The notes: generated by a model from the sequence alone, not told the origin. Shown: positions 20,203-30,427, counted from the stretch's first letter. The stretch: 64,000 nt of DNA from Mycobacterium kansasii ATCC 12478 (GCF_000157895.3 NC_022663.1:3844001-3908000); one strand, 5' to 3'. Translations and numbers: made by a program.

Positions 20203-21237
20203 ATGCCCATAGCCACGCCCGAGGTCTACGCCGAGATGCTGGGACGTGCCAAGGAGAACGCATACGCCTTTCCGGCCATCAACTGCACGTCGTCGGAGAC
20301 CATCAACGCCGCGCTCAAAGGCTTCGCCGACGCCGGCAGTGACGGCATCATCCAGTTCTCGACCGGGGGTGCGGAGTTCGGCTCCGGCCTCGGCGTCAAG
20401 GACATGGTGACCGGCGCGGTTGCGCTGGCCGAGTTCGCCCACGTCGTCGCGGCCAAGTACCCGATCAACGTCGCGCTGCACACCGATCATTGCCCCAAGG
20501 ACAAACTCGACAGCTATGTGCGGCCGCTGCTGGCTCTGTCGTCCGAGCGGGTGAGCAAGGGCGGCAATCCGCTGTTCCAGTCGCACATGTGGGACGGCTC
20601 GGCGGTGCCGATCGACGAGAACCTGGTGATCGCCCAGGAGCTGCTCAAAGCGGCGGCGGCCGCCAAGATCATCCTCGAGATCGAGATCGGCGTGGTGGGC
20701 GGCGAAGAGGACGGCGTCGCCAACGAGATCAACGACAAGCTCTACACCACCCCGGACGATTTCGAGAAAACCATCGACGCGCTCGGCGCGGGTGAGCACG
20801 GCAAGTACCTGCTGGCTGCGACGTTCGGCAACGTGCACGGCGTCTACAAGCCCGGCAACGTCAAGCTACGTCCCGACATCCTGGCCCAGGGGCAGAAGGT
20901 GGCGGCGGCCAAGCTTGGGTTGTCCGAGGGCGCCAAGCCGTTTGATTTCGTCTTTCACGGCGGGTCCGGTTCGCTGAAGTCCGAGATCGAGGAGGCGCTG
21001 CGCTACGGCGTGGTGAAGATGAACGTCGACACCGATACCCAGTACGCGTTCACCCGCCCGATCGCCGGTCACATGTTCACCAACTACGACGGCGTGCTCA
21101 AGGTCGACGGCGAAGTGGGGGTCAAGAAGGTCTACGACCCGCGCAGCTATCTCAAGAAGGCCGAAGCCGGGATGACCGAACGCGTGGTCGAGGCCTGCAA
21201 CGACCTGCACTGCGCCGGCAAGTCGCTGGCCGGCTGA
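20203..21237 (+). CDS. fba: Class II fructose-bisphosphate aldolase
   Basis: Glycolytic/gluconeogenic Zn-dependent aldolase, 344 residues. Zinc-ligand region LHTDHCPKDK, EIEIGVVGGEEDG, TFGNVHGVYKPGN and phosphate-binding FHGGSGS and KMNVDTDTQ are all present. A strong GAGGAGGA ribosome site precedes the ATG. Equivalent of Rv0363c, essential in M. tuberculosis. The neighbouring mgtE found in H37Rv is not present. Confidence 0.97.
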   Translation: MPIATPEVYAEMLGRAKENAYAFPAINCTSSETINAALKGFADAGSDGIIQFSTGGAEFGSGLGVKDMVTGAVALAEFAHVVAAKYPINVALHTDHCPKDKLDSYVRPLLALSSERVSKGGNPLFQSHMWDGSAVPIDENLVIAQELLKAAAAAKIILEIEIGVVGGEEDGVANEINDKLYTTPDDFEKTIDALGAGEHGKYLLAATFGNVHGVYKPGNVKLRPDILAQGQKVAAAKLGLSEGAKPFDFVFHGGSGSLKSEIEEALRYGVVKMNVDTDTQYAFTRPIAGHMFTNYDGVLKVDGEVGVKKVYDPRSYLKKAEAGMTERVVEACNDLHCAGKSLAG

Positions 21238-21248
21238 TTCCGACTCCG

Positions 21249-21306
21249 CGAGCAGACACAGACTCGCACAAATCCGCTACGTGGCGTGCGATTCTGCGAC
21301 TGCTCG
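21249..21306. terminator. Inverted repeat, likely two-way terminator
   Basis: Arms 21249-21269 and 21286-21306 match at 18 of 21 positions with a 16-base loop. The repeat sits between convergent fba and the Rv0361-like gene, starting 11 bases after the fba stop. Position and symmetry suit a bidirectional hairpin terminator. Confidence 0.55.
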
Positions 21307-21345
21307 CGCGGGAGATCGCACGCTGATCGCGCTGGAGATCGCGCC

Positions 21346-22164
21346 CTAGTTGCTCGGGGACTGGCAGATCTTCCACTGGTCGTCACGGAACTGCAGGTCG
21401 AGGCTGCGCGTCGAGCGGACCTGCGGGTCGTAGGCCATGAACGTGGTGACATTGGCTTCCGCGTGCTGGCCGTTGACGACCACCTGGTCGATGCTGGCGA
21501 TCACCGGATACTGCTTGGCCGCCGAAACCCGTCGATAGGTTTCGCTCCAGGAGCGTTCGTCATAGTCCACGTAGCCGTCGCGGGTGGTGCCGCAGGTGAT
21601 GCTGCGCAGCGTGGTCAGGTCGCCGGTCTGGATTGCCACGTCGAAGCTCTGAATGGTCTGACGCACCTGCTCTTCCTGCGACACCTTCGAGTGCTTGCCG
21701 CGCGTGAACAGCACCGTGCCCAGGATGGCGATGGCCGCCACCGCCAGCACGATCACGACAATCGCCAGCACCCAACCCCAGTTGCGTTGTCTCAAAGGCG
21801 GCTTACCGCCGCGAGGCGGAATAGACTGTGGCATAGCGGTTTTCGGTGGTCCGCCGATCGGCGGCGGGGGACCGGGCGGTACCGGGGAGGTGTGGAACAC
21901 CTCGGTGGCCGGCTCGGGAGAGGTGGCGATGACCTGGGTCTCCTTCGCGTCGAAGCCCGGCGCGGTAAAGCGGCGCTCGCGCGGCAGGTCCGCGTTTGCC
22001 GATCCCGGGTTGTCCTTCGGGTCGGATGTGGAGATCACCACGGTCTCGGTTTCGGCGTCGTCGGGGATCAGAGGCTGGCCCTCGGTGCCTGCGGCGCCTT
22101 CATCGCCGGCCGACTGGTCCCCGGTTTCGGTGTCGCCGCGGTCGGGTTCGGGTGCGTTGGGCAT
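21346..22164 (-). CDS. Single-pass membrane protein (Rv0361-like)
   Basis: 272 residues. An acidic then Pro-rich N-terminal cytoplasmic half (PPGPPPPIGGPP) is followed by one membrane helix (about 129-152, GWVLAIVVIVLAVAAIAILG). The extracytoplasmic domain of ~115 residues (QTIQSFDVAIQTGDLTTLRSITCG) looks like an NTF2-like/DUF4878-type fold with two cysteines. Function unknown. H37Rv has mgtE between this gene and fba; here they are neighbours. Confidence 0.82.
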   Translation of the reverse strand: MPNAPEPDRGDTETGDQSAGDEGAAGTEGQPLIPDDAETETVVISTSDPKDNPGSANADLPRERRFTAPGFDAKETQVIATSPEPATEVFHTSPVPPGPPPPIGGPPKTAMPQSIPPRGGKPPLRQRNWGWVLAIVVIVLAVAAIAILGTVLFTRGKHSKVSQEEQVRQTIQSFDVAIQTGDLTTLRSITCGTTRDGYVDYDERSWSETYRRVSAAKQYPVIASIDQVVVNGQHAEANVTTFMAYDPQVRSTRSLDLQFRDDQWKICQSPSN

Positions 22165-22314
22165 AAGCGCTGTTGTCCTCCCGCTATCGAGTGGGTAGTT
22201 CGGAGCTTAGCGATTCGACCCCCGATTCGCCTGATCGCCGAGGTGGGGCGGGGTCCTCGGGAAATGACCACCGGCCCGAATACGGCGGATGGACAAAGTT
22301 GCAGAATAGGGGTC

Positions 22315-22728
22315 ATGACGCCGATGGGTGATCTTCTGGGGCCTGATCCGATCCTGCTTCCCGGCGACAGTGACGCCGAGGCCGAGCTGCTGGCCGGAGA
22401 AAACCCGGGCATCGTCGCCGCCGCACATCCGTCGGCGTCGGTGGCCTGGGCGGCGCTGGCCGAGGAGGCGCTCGGCGACGACAAGGCCATCACCGCTTAC
22501 GCCTACGCCCGTACGGGCTACCACCGGGGCCTGGACCAGTTGCGCCGCAACGGCTGGAAGGGCTTCGGTCCGGTGCCCTATTCGCACCAGCCCAATCGAG
22601 GCTTCCTGCGCTGTGTGGCGGCGCTGGCGCGGGCCGCCGACGCCATCGGGGAAACCGACGAGTACGACCGGTGCATGGACCTGCTGGACGACTGCGACCC
22701 CGCCGCGCGCCCCGCGCTGGGTCTCTGA
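22315..22728 (+). CDS. DUF3151 protein (Rv0360c-like)
   Basis: 137 residues, start at ATG 22315. Alpha-helical sequence with conserved ALGDDKAITAYAYARTGYHRGLDQLRRNGW and GFLRCVAALARAADAIGE, matching the actinobacterial DUF3151 family. No catalytic motif. A much longer open frame extending upstream to 21286 is an antisense shadow of the Rv0361-like gene. Function unknown. Confidence 0.82.
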   Translation: MTPMGDLLGPDPILLPGDSDAEAELLAGENPGIVAAAHPSASVAWAALAEEALGDDKAITAYAYARTGYHRGLDQLRRNGWKGFGPVPYSHQPNRGFLRCVAALARAADAIGETDEYDRCMDLLDDCDPAARPALGL

Positions 22729-22737
22729 CCGGGTTGG

Positions 22738-23682
22738 TCACCGCAGGTCATCGATGACGTAGGTGTCGTGCCGGTTGTAGGCAGGTGCGTCGGGTCGGTG
22801 CATCGACACGCCGTACGACTCGGCTGTGAAGCCGCGACGGAGCATGCTCCGGTACGCCAGGCCGCGATTGACGTTGACGCCCGCGTCCACTCGGCGCATG
22901 CCCTGTTGTACGGCAAGCGTTTCGCAGGCATCCAACAACTGCCCGAAGACGTGTTCGGCTTGTGCCCTCGGGCTGACGGCGGCGAACTTGACGTAACACG
23001 TGTACGCGCCGGCCTCGGTACCGGTGCCCAGGTGGCAGACCGCGAATGCGTCCAGCGAGTCGCCGCTATTGAGCAGCACGGTGTCGCCCAATTGCTGGGC
23101 CTCGACCGAGCGAATTTCGGCACTGACGTCCAGGCCGGCGTAGATGTCGGCGGTCAGGGCACGACAGGCGTCGATCAGACCGTTGCGTTCACCGGCTTCG
23201 GCCTGCGAGAGCCTGGTGAACGAGACGGTCGCCGGCTCGGCGGCTGTCTTGGCGAGCAGCCCGGTCAAGAACCGAGGCCAGAAGCCGAACTTCTGGTACA
23301 GGTGGATGTGGCCGGGGCTGTGGGCGAACGTGAAGAGCCCCGCCGCGGTCACGTTCCAGGAGTCGATCAGATCGATTGTGGCGGTCATCAACTGGTGGGC
23401 GATGCCTTGATTCCACAGCTCCGGTGTCACCGTCAGCGGCCCGAAGAACGCGAACCTGCCCCACCTGGTCGCGAAATTCGAACCCACCAGGGCGCCGTTC
23501 ACCTCGGCGGCGAGCGCGGCATCCGGATCGGCACGCCACCGCGTCCGGACGTACTCACGATCTGTCCAGAAGGTCTGCGGGTCGGGCACCCTCATGAACG
23601 TCGCGAACGCCCGTCGGCAGATCGCGCTCGCCGTCGACAGGTCGGCTTCGCGCAGCGGCCGGATCAGGCAATCAGCAGGCAT
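22738..23682 (-). CDS. GNAT-family acetyltransferase, probably two GNAT modules
   Basis: 314 residues. The N-terminal GNAT module (about 5-150) has an acetyl-CoA-binding turn PELWNQGIAHQLM and FTFAHSPGHIHLYQKFGF. The second half repeats the fold (YRSMLRRGFTAESYGVSMHRP near the C-terminus). The stop of the cation-efflux gene lies 2 bp before this start, so they form an operon and share control. Substrate unknown. Not present at this place in H37Rv as I recall it. Confidence 0.78.
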   Translation of the reverse strand: MPADCLIRPLREADLSTASAICRRAFATFMRVPDPQTFWTDREYVRTRWRADPDAALAAEVNGALVGSNFATRWGRFAFFGPLTVTPELWNQGIAHQLMTATIDLIDSWNVTAAGLFTFAHSPGHIHLYQKFGFWPRFLTGLLAKTAAEPATVSFTRLSQAEAGERNGLIDACRALTADIYAGLDVSAEIRSVEAQQLGDTVLLNSGDSLDAFAVCHLGTGTEAGAYTCYVKFAAVSPRAQAEHVFGQLLDACETLAVQQGMRRVDAGVNVNRGLAYRSMLRRGFTAESYGVSMHRPDAPAYNRHDTYVIDDLR

Positions 23683-23684
23683 GG

Positions 23685-24599
23685 TTACAGGTTGGCAGCG
23701 CAGTATCCGGCGTCCTCGGGCAGCTCTACCTGAACGGTGGCGTGCTTCAGCCCCCGGGCGTAGAACAGCGCACGCGCGTCCCGCAGCACGGTGGTCAACT
23801 CACCGCCGCTGGTCAGGTGTGCGGTGACCATGTCCTTACCCGGCGAAAGTGTCCACACGTGCAGGTCGTGCACGTCCGTCACACCGTCCACGGAGCCCAG
23901 CGCCGACCGAAGCTCCGACACGTCGATATGGCTGGGTGACGACTCGGAAAGGATGCGCAGCGCGGCACGGGCCAGCGACAGTGCCCGCGGTGCTACCCAC
24001 AACGCGACCAGGACGGCGACCACGACGTCGGCGTAGGGCCAGCGTGTCGTGACGGTCACGACCCCGGCGATCAGCACGCCCAGGCTGCCGACGGTGTCGG
24101 CGACGACTTCCAGGTAGGCACCCCTGACTGCCAGGCTGCCCTGGGAGTGGGACCGCAACAGCATCGCGACGACGAAGTTGGCGATCAGGCCCGCCAGCGC
24201 CACCACGATCATGGGCACACCGGGAACCGATGGCGTTTCCCGGAGACGGTCCACCGCTTCGTAGAGGATGAACAGCGCGACACCGATCAGCAGCACCGCG
24301 TTGGCTACCGCGGTGAACACCTCGGCTCGATGCCAACCATAGGTGCGGTCCGGTGACGAGCTGCCCCGCCTGGCCAGCACGACGGCGGCCAGCCCCATGA
24401 ACACGGCGACGACGTCGGTGAGCATGTGTCCGGCGTCGGCCAGCAGCGCGATCGAGTTGATCAGCAGCGCCGTGGTCAGTTCCACCACGAAGAACGCCGC
24501 CAGGATGGCCGCGGCGACGACCATCCGGGGGATCATGCGCGAGGTGTCCGCCCCGGCCGGGGCGTGCGAGGTGTGATTGTGACCGGCACCCATGGCCAT
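23685..24599 (-). CDS. Cation diffusion facilitator (Zn/Cd/Co efflux)
   Basis: 304 residues. His-rich N-terminus (GHNHTSHA), six hydrophobic segments, the CDF signature ALLADAGHMLTD with metal-site His/Asp, a second site around EVVADTVGSLGVL, and a cytoplasmic C-terminal domain (VHDLHVWTLSPG, TAHLTSGG). Exports divalent metal by proton antiport. ATG at 24599 or 24593. A perfect 8-bp dyad lies 3 bp upstream, pointing to a metal-sensing repressor. Downstream partner is the GNAT gene. Confidence 0.9.
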   Translation of the reverse strand: MAMGAGHNHTSHAPAGADTSRMIPRMVVAAAILAAFFVVELTTALLINSIALLADAGHMLTDVVAVFMGLAAVVLARRGSSSPDRTYGWHRAEVFTAVANAVLLIGVALFILYEAVDRLRETPSVPGVPMIVVALAGLIANFVVAMLLRSHSQGSLAVRGAYLEVVADTVGSLGVLIAGVVTVTTRWPYADVVVAVLVALWVAPRALSLARAALRILSESSPSHIDVSELRSALGSVDGVTDVHDLHVWTLSPGKDMVTAHLTSGGELTTVLRDARALFYARGLKHATVQVELPEDAGYCAANL

Positions 24600-24601
24600 C
24601 A

Positions 24602-24625
24602 ATATATGCACAACCGCGCATATAT
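24602..24625 (-). promoter_or_regulatory. Perfect dyad, probable ArsR/SmtB-type metal operator
   Basis: ATATATGC-N8-GCATATAT fills most of the 35-bp gap between the protease stop and the CDF start. AT-rich imperfect dyads of this size are the usual sites of ArsR/SmtB-family sensors of Zn, Cd, Ni or Co. The adjoining gene is a metal exporter. No regulator gene is in the window. Confidence 0.6.
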
Positions 24626-24634
24626 CGCAATGGG

Positions 24635-25405
24635 TCAGATCCAGCGGCTCCAGAAGCGGGTCAGCGAATTGCCGGCCCCCGCGAGCACGTGCGGCACACC
24701 GGAGAAGTCGAAAAGCCAGCCCACCAGCCCGAACAGCCACTGGTTCAACACCGGCGCCAGCAGCACGAACAGCAGGATGAAGATGCCGAACTGTTTGGCC
24801 GGCGCCAGCGCCCGCTGCGTCTCCGGGCTCAGATGCGGCTCCAAGGCGTCGTAACCGTCCAGGCCCGGGATCGGCAGCAGGTTCAGCACCAGCGCCATGA
24901 TCTGCAGGAAGCCCAGGAACGCCACCCCGGCCCACAGCACCCAGTGGTGCTCGTCGTAGAACAACCGGGTCGCGGCCAGCAGCAGCACCGCCAGCGCCAG
25001 GTTGGCCGCCGGTCCGGCCAGGCTGACCAGACTGCGACGGGTCGGCGTCATGAACCACGTACGCAGGTAGACCGCCGCGCCCGGCAGGCCGATTCCACCC
25101 AACGCGATGAACACCATGGGCAACAGCAGCGACATGGCCGGATGGCTGTAGCGCCGCGGGTCCAGAGTCAGGTAGCCGCGCACCGCGGTGTCGTGGTCGC
25201 CGAATCGCCAGGCGGTGAACGCATGCCCGAACTCGTGCAGGCACAGCGAGACCAACCAGCCGGCGATCACGAAGGTGAACACTCCGGCATAGGCCAATGG
25301 CCGCACACTGGCACCGGCCAGCCACGCCAGCGCCCCGCCAACGGCCGTCAGTGCGACCAGGCCCAGAAAGATCGGGCTGGGTCGCACCGACTCGTGCAGG
25401 CCCAT
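24635..25405 (-). CDS. Site-2 protease family (M50) membrane metalloprotease
   Basis: 256 residues, multipass. Zinc-site helix SLCLHEFGHAF with His57, Glu58 and His61, and the second motif NLLPIPGLDGYDAL with Asp183, as in rhomboid-independent S2P proteases lacking a PDZ domain. Start at ATG 25405 after a purine-rich GAGAGAG stretch. 19 bp separate it from the upstream Rv0358-like gene. Equivalent of Rv0359. Natural substrate unknown. Confidence 0.88.
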   Translation of the reverse strand: MGLHESVRPSPIFLGLVALTAVGGALAWLAGASVRPLAYAGVFTFVIAGWLVSLCLHEFGHAFTAWRFGDHDTAVRGYLTLDPRRYSHPAMSLLLPMVFIALGGIGLPGAAVYLRTWFMTPTRRSLVSLAGPAANLALAVLLLAATRLFYDEHHWVLWAGVAFLGFLQIMALVLNLLPIPGLDGYDALEPHLSPETQRALAPAKQFGIFILLFVLLAPVLNQWLFGLVGWLFDFSGVPHVLAGAGNSLTRFWSRWI

Positions 25406-25424
25406 CTCTCTCACCGGTCGAAAA

Positions 25425-26072
25425 CTACCGGACCAGCAGCCAGCCTTCGACGTGGCGGTAGAACGCCGATCTTCGCACCGATCGGGGTGCCGCGACACCG
25501 TCGCGCACCACCGAGGCGCCGGTGGTGCCCAGCTGAGCGGCGCGTCCGCTGATCCAGCGGCGCCACGGTCCGGTGTCCAGGGCGGCCCGCAGGCCCGGCA
25601 ACCCCGGCGTGGGCTCGATAAACACCCCGGCGACATCGCCGTCGAACAAGACGGTGTCGTCGACCACCGCCTCGCCGCGGATCAGCCGCGCCCGGTCCGG
25701 CGGCAGCCAACCGGCCCGGCCGACGATCACCGTCCCGGTCTCGTCGCGGATCAGCGGCACCCGACGGGCCGTTCCCCGCCGCGCCCGCCGCGCCGCACGG
25801 CGCCCGGCCGGCAACCGGTACACCCGGGTTGCTCGGGTGCGCCGGGGCGGCGCGTAGCCGACCTCGATGTCGAGCCGGTCGGCGCGCAGCAGCCGGGTCA
25901 GCACGGTGGCCAGGTCCGCGTCACCGCCGAACACGACGAGCCGCCGATAGGAGCCCAGCGCGGTTTCGAGATCGTCAGCTCGGCGCGTCGGCAGGCCGGC
26001 CAGCGCCGCAGGCACGGGCCGATCATCGAACACCAACACCGCGGTGCTGGGCGGTTTCACCCGGATATGCAT
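25425..26072 (-). CDS. Conserved protein of unknown function (Rv0358-like)
   Basis: 215 residues with no signal peptide. An alpha/beta N-terminus (TAVLVFDDRPVP, LVVFGGDADLATVLTRLLRAD) is followed by a very Arg-rich middle (RRAARRARRGTARR) and a C-terminus rich in Gly, Arg and Trp. Some local resemblance to nucleotide/kinase-like folds is too weak to name. Divergent from purA (87 bp), and likely cotranscribed with the S2P protease. Equivalent of Rv0358. Confidence 0.75.
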   Translation of the reverse strand: MHIRVKPPSTAVLVFDDRPVPAALAGLPTRRADDLETALGSYRRLVVFGGDADLATVLTRLLRADRLDIEVGYAPPRRTRATRVYRLPAGRRAARRARRGTARRVPLIRDETGTVIVGRAGWLPPDRARLIRGEAVVDDTVLFDGDVAGVFIEPTPGLPGLRAALDTGPWRRWISGRAAQLGTTGASVVRDGVAAPRSVRRSAFYRHVEGWLLVR

Positions 26073-26159
26073 AGCTCCTCGCGAACCGCTGGGTAGGGTA
26101 AGTCACCGGCTGGACCACAATAGGCGGGCACAACCCGCGAGAGCAGGTGGGAGCGCGTC

Positions 26160-27454
<1,295 letters not shown>

Positions 27455-27458
<4 letters not shown>

Positions 27459-28114
27459 CGCACTATTCCTCACTGGGGTCAGACGGATGCCCCGAAGAAG
27501 AAGATCCCGAATACCAGCACCACGGCGGCTTTCCGGAATACGGCCCGGCCAGCCCCGGAGCGGGTTTCCGCCGTTTCGTGACGACGATGCGCCGCTTGCA
27601 GGACCTGGCGGTGTCGGCAGACCCGGGTGACGACGTGTGGGACGAGGCCGCCGAGCGCGCCGCCGCGCTGGTCGAGCTGCTGGGCCCGTTCCAGGCCGAG
27701 GAAGGCAAGGGACCGGCCGGGCGGACACCCGATCTGCCCGGCATGGGCAGCCTGTTACTGCCGCCGTGGACGTTGACCCGCTACCGGCCCGACGGTGTGG
27801 AAATGACGGGTTCGTTCAGCCGCTTTCACGTCGGGGGCAACCACGCGGTGCACGGCGGGGTGCTGCCGTTGCTGTTCGACCACCTGTTCGGCATGGTGTC
27901 GCATGCGGCCGGGCGGCCGATCAGTCGGACCGCCTTCCTGCACGTCGACTACCGCAAGATCACTCCGATCGATGCGCCGTTGGTGGTGCGCGGACGCGTC
28001 ACCCGGTCCGAGGGCCGCAAAGCGTACGTGTTCGCGGAATTGGTCGATAGCGACGAGACACTGCTGGCTGAGGCTAACGGCCTGATGGTGCGGCTGCTAC
28101 CCGGCCAGCCCTAA
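27455..28114 (+). CDS. Hotdog-fold thioesterase (PaaI-like, Rv0356c-like)
   Basis: 219 residues from the GTG at 27455, overlapping the purA stop. After an acidic N-terminal ~95 residues comes a hotdog domain with the PaaI-type active-site segment NHAVHGGVLPLLFDHLFG (HGG 133-135, Asp142) and HVDYRKITPIDAPLVVRGRV. Predicted acyl-CoA thioesterase; substrate unknown. The first base of the tandem 57-bp repeat array overlaps the last base of its stop codon. Confidence 0.85.
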
Positions 28115-28403
28115 GCCCGACGACGGTGAGCGCCGAGACGGCGCGAGTAAGGAGTCGGGCAATCAGACCGAGCCCGACGACGGTGAGCGCCGAGACGGCG
28201 CGAGTAAGGAGTCGGGCAATCAGACCGAGCCCGACGACGGTGAGCGCCGAGACGGCGCGAGTAAGGAGTCGGGCAATCAGACCGAGCCCGACGACGGTGA
28301 GCGCCGAGACGGCGCGAGTAAGGAGTCGGGCAATCAGACCGAGCCCGACGACGGTGAGCGCCGAGACGGCGCGAGTAAGGAGTCGGGCAATCAGACCGAG
28401 CCC
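28114..28403. repeat. Tandem array: five identical 57-bp units plus 5 bp
   Basis: Units start at 28114, 28171, 28228, 28285 and 28342; all five are identical by eye, and a partial sixth (agccc) ends at 28403. Each unit begins agcccgacgacggtgagcgc. 57 is a multiple of 3, so both strands stay open with 19-residue repeats, an effect of period rather than evidence of coding. The size and position against a stop codon resemble mycobacterial interspersed repetitive units (MIRU/VNTR). A diverged copy lies at 40502-40580. Confidence 0.95.
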
Positions 28404-28510
28404 AGCCCCGAACCAGCAAGCAGGCGGCGCCATCCGAATGATCTCTGTTTGAAGCCACCGTCGCCCGCGGTTTGGCGGCCACGCGGCCACCCGCCAGTAC
28501 GCGCGCTGCC

Positions 28511-29563
28511 TTAGCCGGTGGCCTCTCGGATGTATTCGCCGATCTGGCGTAACGAACGGGTCGCCTCGGGCAACATCGGTGCGGCGACCTGAAAATCGTG
28601 AAGCTGGCCCGGCCAGACGTGGATCTCCGCCGGTACCCCGACTGCCGCGAGCTTGGCTGCGGCGAGTTGTGCGTCGTGCAACAGCGCTTCGGAACCGGAG
28701 ACGTGAATGAGTGTAGGTGGCAGGCCGGGTTCGATGTGTTCCAGAGGCTCGTAGATCTCTTCCGCCTTGCCGGCGGCTTTGTTCTTGGCGGCGGCGCCAA
28801 CAACCAAAGCGACGAGCGCATCGAACGCCCTTGCGGGAAACATCGCGTCGGCCTTGATGTTGGGATGCGCCAGTTGGGGTCGCGTTGCGAGCTGCAGTAA
28901 TGGCGAGATTGCCACCAACGCAGCCGGTTCCTCGCCGTGTATCCGCAGTCGCTGCGCTAGGGCAAGCGCCAGGTAGCCGCCGGCGGAATCGCCTGCCAGC
29001 ACGATCTGCTCCGGGTCATATCCGCCGAGCCGCAGCCATCGGTAGGCATCGTGACAATCGTCGAGGGCCATCCCGACTGTGTGCTTGGGCACCAGCCGAT
29101 AGTTGACTACAAGAACGGGTGAGTCAGCGAACTTCGATATCGTGCTGGCGAGTCTGGCGTGTGAGTGTATCCCGCCCTTCAGAAAGGCGCCGCCGTGCAG
29201 GTAGAGCACCACCCGCCGGCTGCCGTCCGCGGGTAGCACCCCGGGCGCACGGACCAAATGTCCAGAAGCGTTCGGCAAACTCACCGCCTCTTGGAGGGTG
29301 TCCGAGGCCCGCGTCATGGGCCGGAGCGCGAAGTCGACCAGGCCCCACGGGAACGGCAGATGAGGGACGTAGCTAACGGCCGCGAGAACTGGCCGGACCG
29401 TCAATCGTGACGCAAGCGTAACCATCCGCGCGGCGACGCTAGGACCCGATTCGACGACCTCGACGTGCGCGCCGTTGCTGAACGCAGAACTGTGCGCCCG
29501 GAGTCTCCGAGCCGTCAGTTCCTCGCATGGGCGAATCGCATCACCGGTGTCCGTCAACGGCAA
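28511..29563 (-). CDS. Alpha/beta hydrolase, HSL/Lip-type esterase
   Basis: 350 residues from a TTG (ATG at residue 47 is an alternative). Hormone-sensitive-lipase family: oxyanion motif YLHGGAFLKG (HGG 123-125), nucleophile elbow GDSAGG with Ser193, acidic residue Glu292 (GSEALLHDA) and His322 (LHDFQ). An internal hydrophobic stretch but no clear signal peptide. Transcribed away from the MmpL gene, from a promoter at 29714-29750 that matches those of the MmpL, ligase and MFS genes. It probably trims or transfers acyl groups on the island's lipid, which is inference. Confidence 0.88.
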   Translation of the reverse strand: MPLTDTGDAIRPCEELTARRLRAHSSAFSNGAHVEVVESGPSVAARMVTLASRLTVRPVLAAVSYVPHLPFPWGLVDFALRPMTRASDTLQEAVSLPNASGHLVRAPGVLPADGSRRVVLYLHGGAFLKGGIHSHARLASTISKFADSPVLVVNYRLVPKHTVGMALDDCHDAYRWLRLGGYDPEQIVLAGDSAGGYLALALAQRLRIHGEEPAALVAISPLLQLATRPQLAHPNIKADAMFPARAFDALVALVVGAAAKNKAAGKAEEIYEPLEHIEPGLPPTLIHVSGSEALLHDAQLAAAKLAAVGVPAEIHVWPGQLHDFQVAAPMLPEATRSLRQIGEYIREATG

Positions 29564-29713
29564 ACCCCTGTGGGCCGGATACCTCTTTAGGTGCAGTCAT
29601 GCTTGACACTTCATGCGTCGTTGTACCCTCCGGACGAATCGCTGCCTAAAGCAATTGCTGTCGACACTCGTTACCGCTTTGCCAGCCACGTATCGAATGC
29701 CTGCGAGGGCTAT

Positions 29714-29750
29714 GGATAGCATGAAGAATAGGTCGCATTCCATTCGTGTT
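29714..29750 (-). promoter_or_regulatory. Promoter of hydrolase gene (island module A)
   Basis: Read on the minus strand: AACACGAA, then -35 TGGAAT (29737-29742), a 17-bp spacer, TG, then -10 CTATCC (29714-29719). The upstream element and first half of the spacer are nearly identical to modules at 30164, 36826 and 37226. It lies ~150 bp before the hydrolase start and points toward it. Confidence 0.75.
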
Positions 29751-30163
29751 CAGGAGCGGGACACGCAGTAGCACGGCCGGCCACGAGGTTTCAACGCATG
29801 GTGAGGGCGCCACGTTGCATTCTGGCGGCTTCTCCGTGTATTACGGCGCGTTCTTGGATTTCAAGTTCGATCGGCCGCAATTCCGTAGTCACCCGGTAGG
29901 TCAACGCGGTGACACCGGACCACGCGGTCGTGATGTCGAAGGTGGCGGGTCCTCAGGATCACGAGGGATGCATTCAACGCCCGCCTCGTCGCATCCTGTT
30001 CCCGACCGATCTTCAGTGCTCTAGCCGAATCCGCTGAAGTAACTAGGGGGTCGTATGCACAAGTCATATCCGCACTAGTGATCTTCCGGACTGCGGGCTT
30101 CAGCCTGCGGTCGGCGCAATCGATGTTTTCCTCGCCTGGTCACTACCAGAATCGTGTGTACCA

Positions 30164-30200
30164 AACACGAATTGAATGCGAGTCGTTGTTGATGTTATTC
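30164..30200 (+). promoter_or_regulatory. Promoter of MmpL unit (island module B)
   Basis: AACACGAA, -35 TTGAAT (30172-30177), 17-bp spacer ending TG, -10 TTATTC (30195-30200). Directed toward the small ORF and mmpL, leaving a ~230-base leader to the small ORF and ~440 bases to mmpL. Confidence 0.75.
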
Positions 30201-30427
30201 CTAGCTGGCGCCGACACGCGAAGCTTCGGGTGTTCGGTTAGTCGCGAACAGTGCACAAACGTTGTGGATGGCAGGAGCCTGACAATACAGGGTGGTATGC
30301 GGCGCGGGCGATCCGTAGAGCTGCCAATCGGTGAAGGGCTATCGGCGAAGGGCTTTGGAGATTTCTAGAGTGTTGGGATGGCGGCAGATCCGATGGTCAT
30401 GGTGATGGTTCACTGTGTTGCTAGTCC

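Larger units (their letters stand above)
29564..30427. other. Divergent intergenic region, two matched promoters
   Basis: No convincing gene. It is AT-richer than the flanks. It contains the outward-facing promoters for the hydrolase and the MmpL unit. On the minus strand around 29800-29965 an open stretch reads ...RVTTELRPIELEIQERAV..., without a start codon, possibly a remnant of a lost gene. Small open frames on the plus strand (29746-30024, 30078-30368) lack ribosome sites and family features. Confidence 0.6.

Noticed and set aside
21286..22728. 480-codon plus-strand ORF
   Set aside because: Only its last 137 codons match a family (DUF3151); the rest is antisense to the Rv0361-like gene.
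23685..25325. Single 546-codon minus-strand ORF joining protease and CDF transporter
   Set aside because: Frame happens to stay open across the protease gene; the CDF protein starts at 24599 and the protease is read in a different frame.
28114..28403. CRISPR array
   Set aside because: Units are directly contiguous with no variable spacers, and there are no cas genes.
28126..28452. Repeat proteins with 19-residue units on both strands
   Set aside because: Open frames are a by-product of the 57-bp period; no ribosome site and equal openness on both strands.
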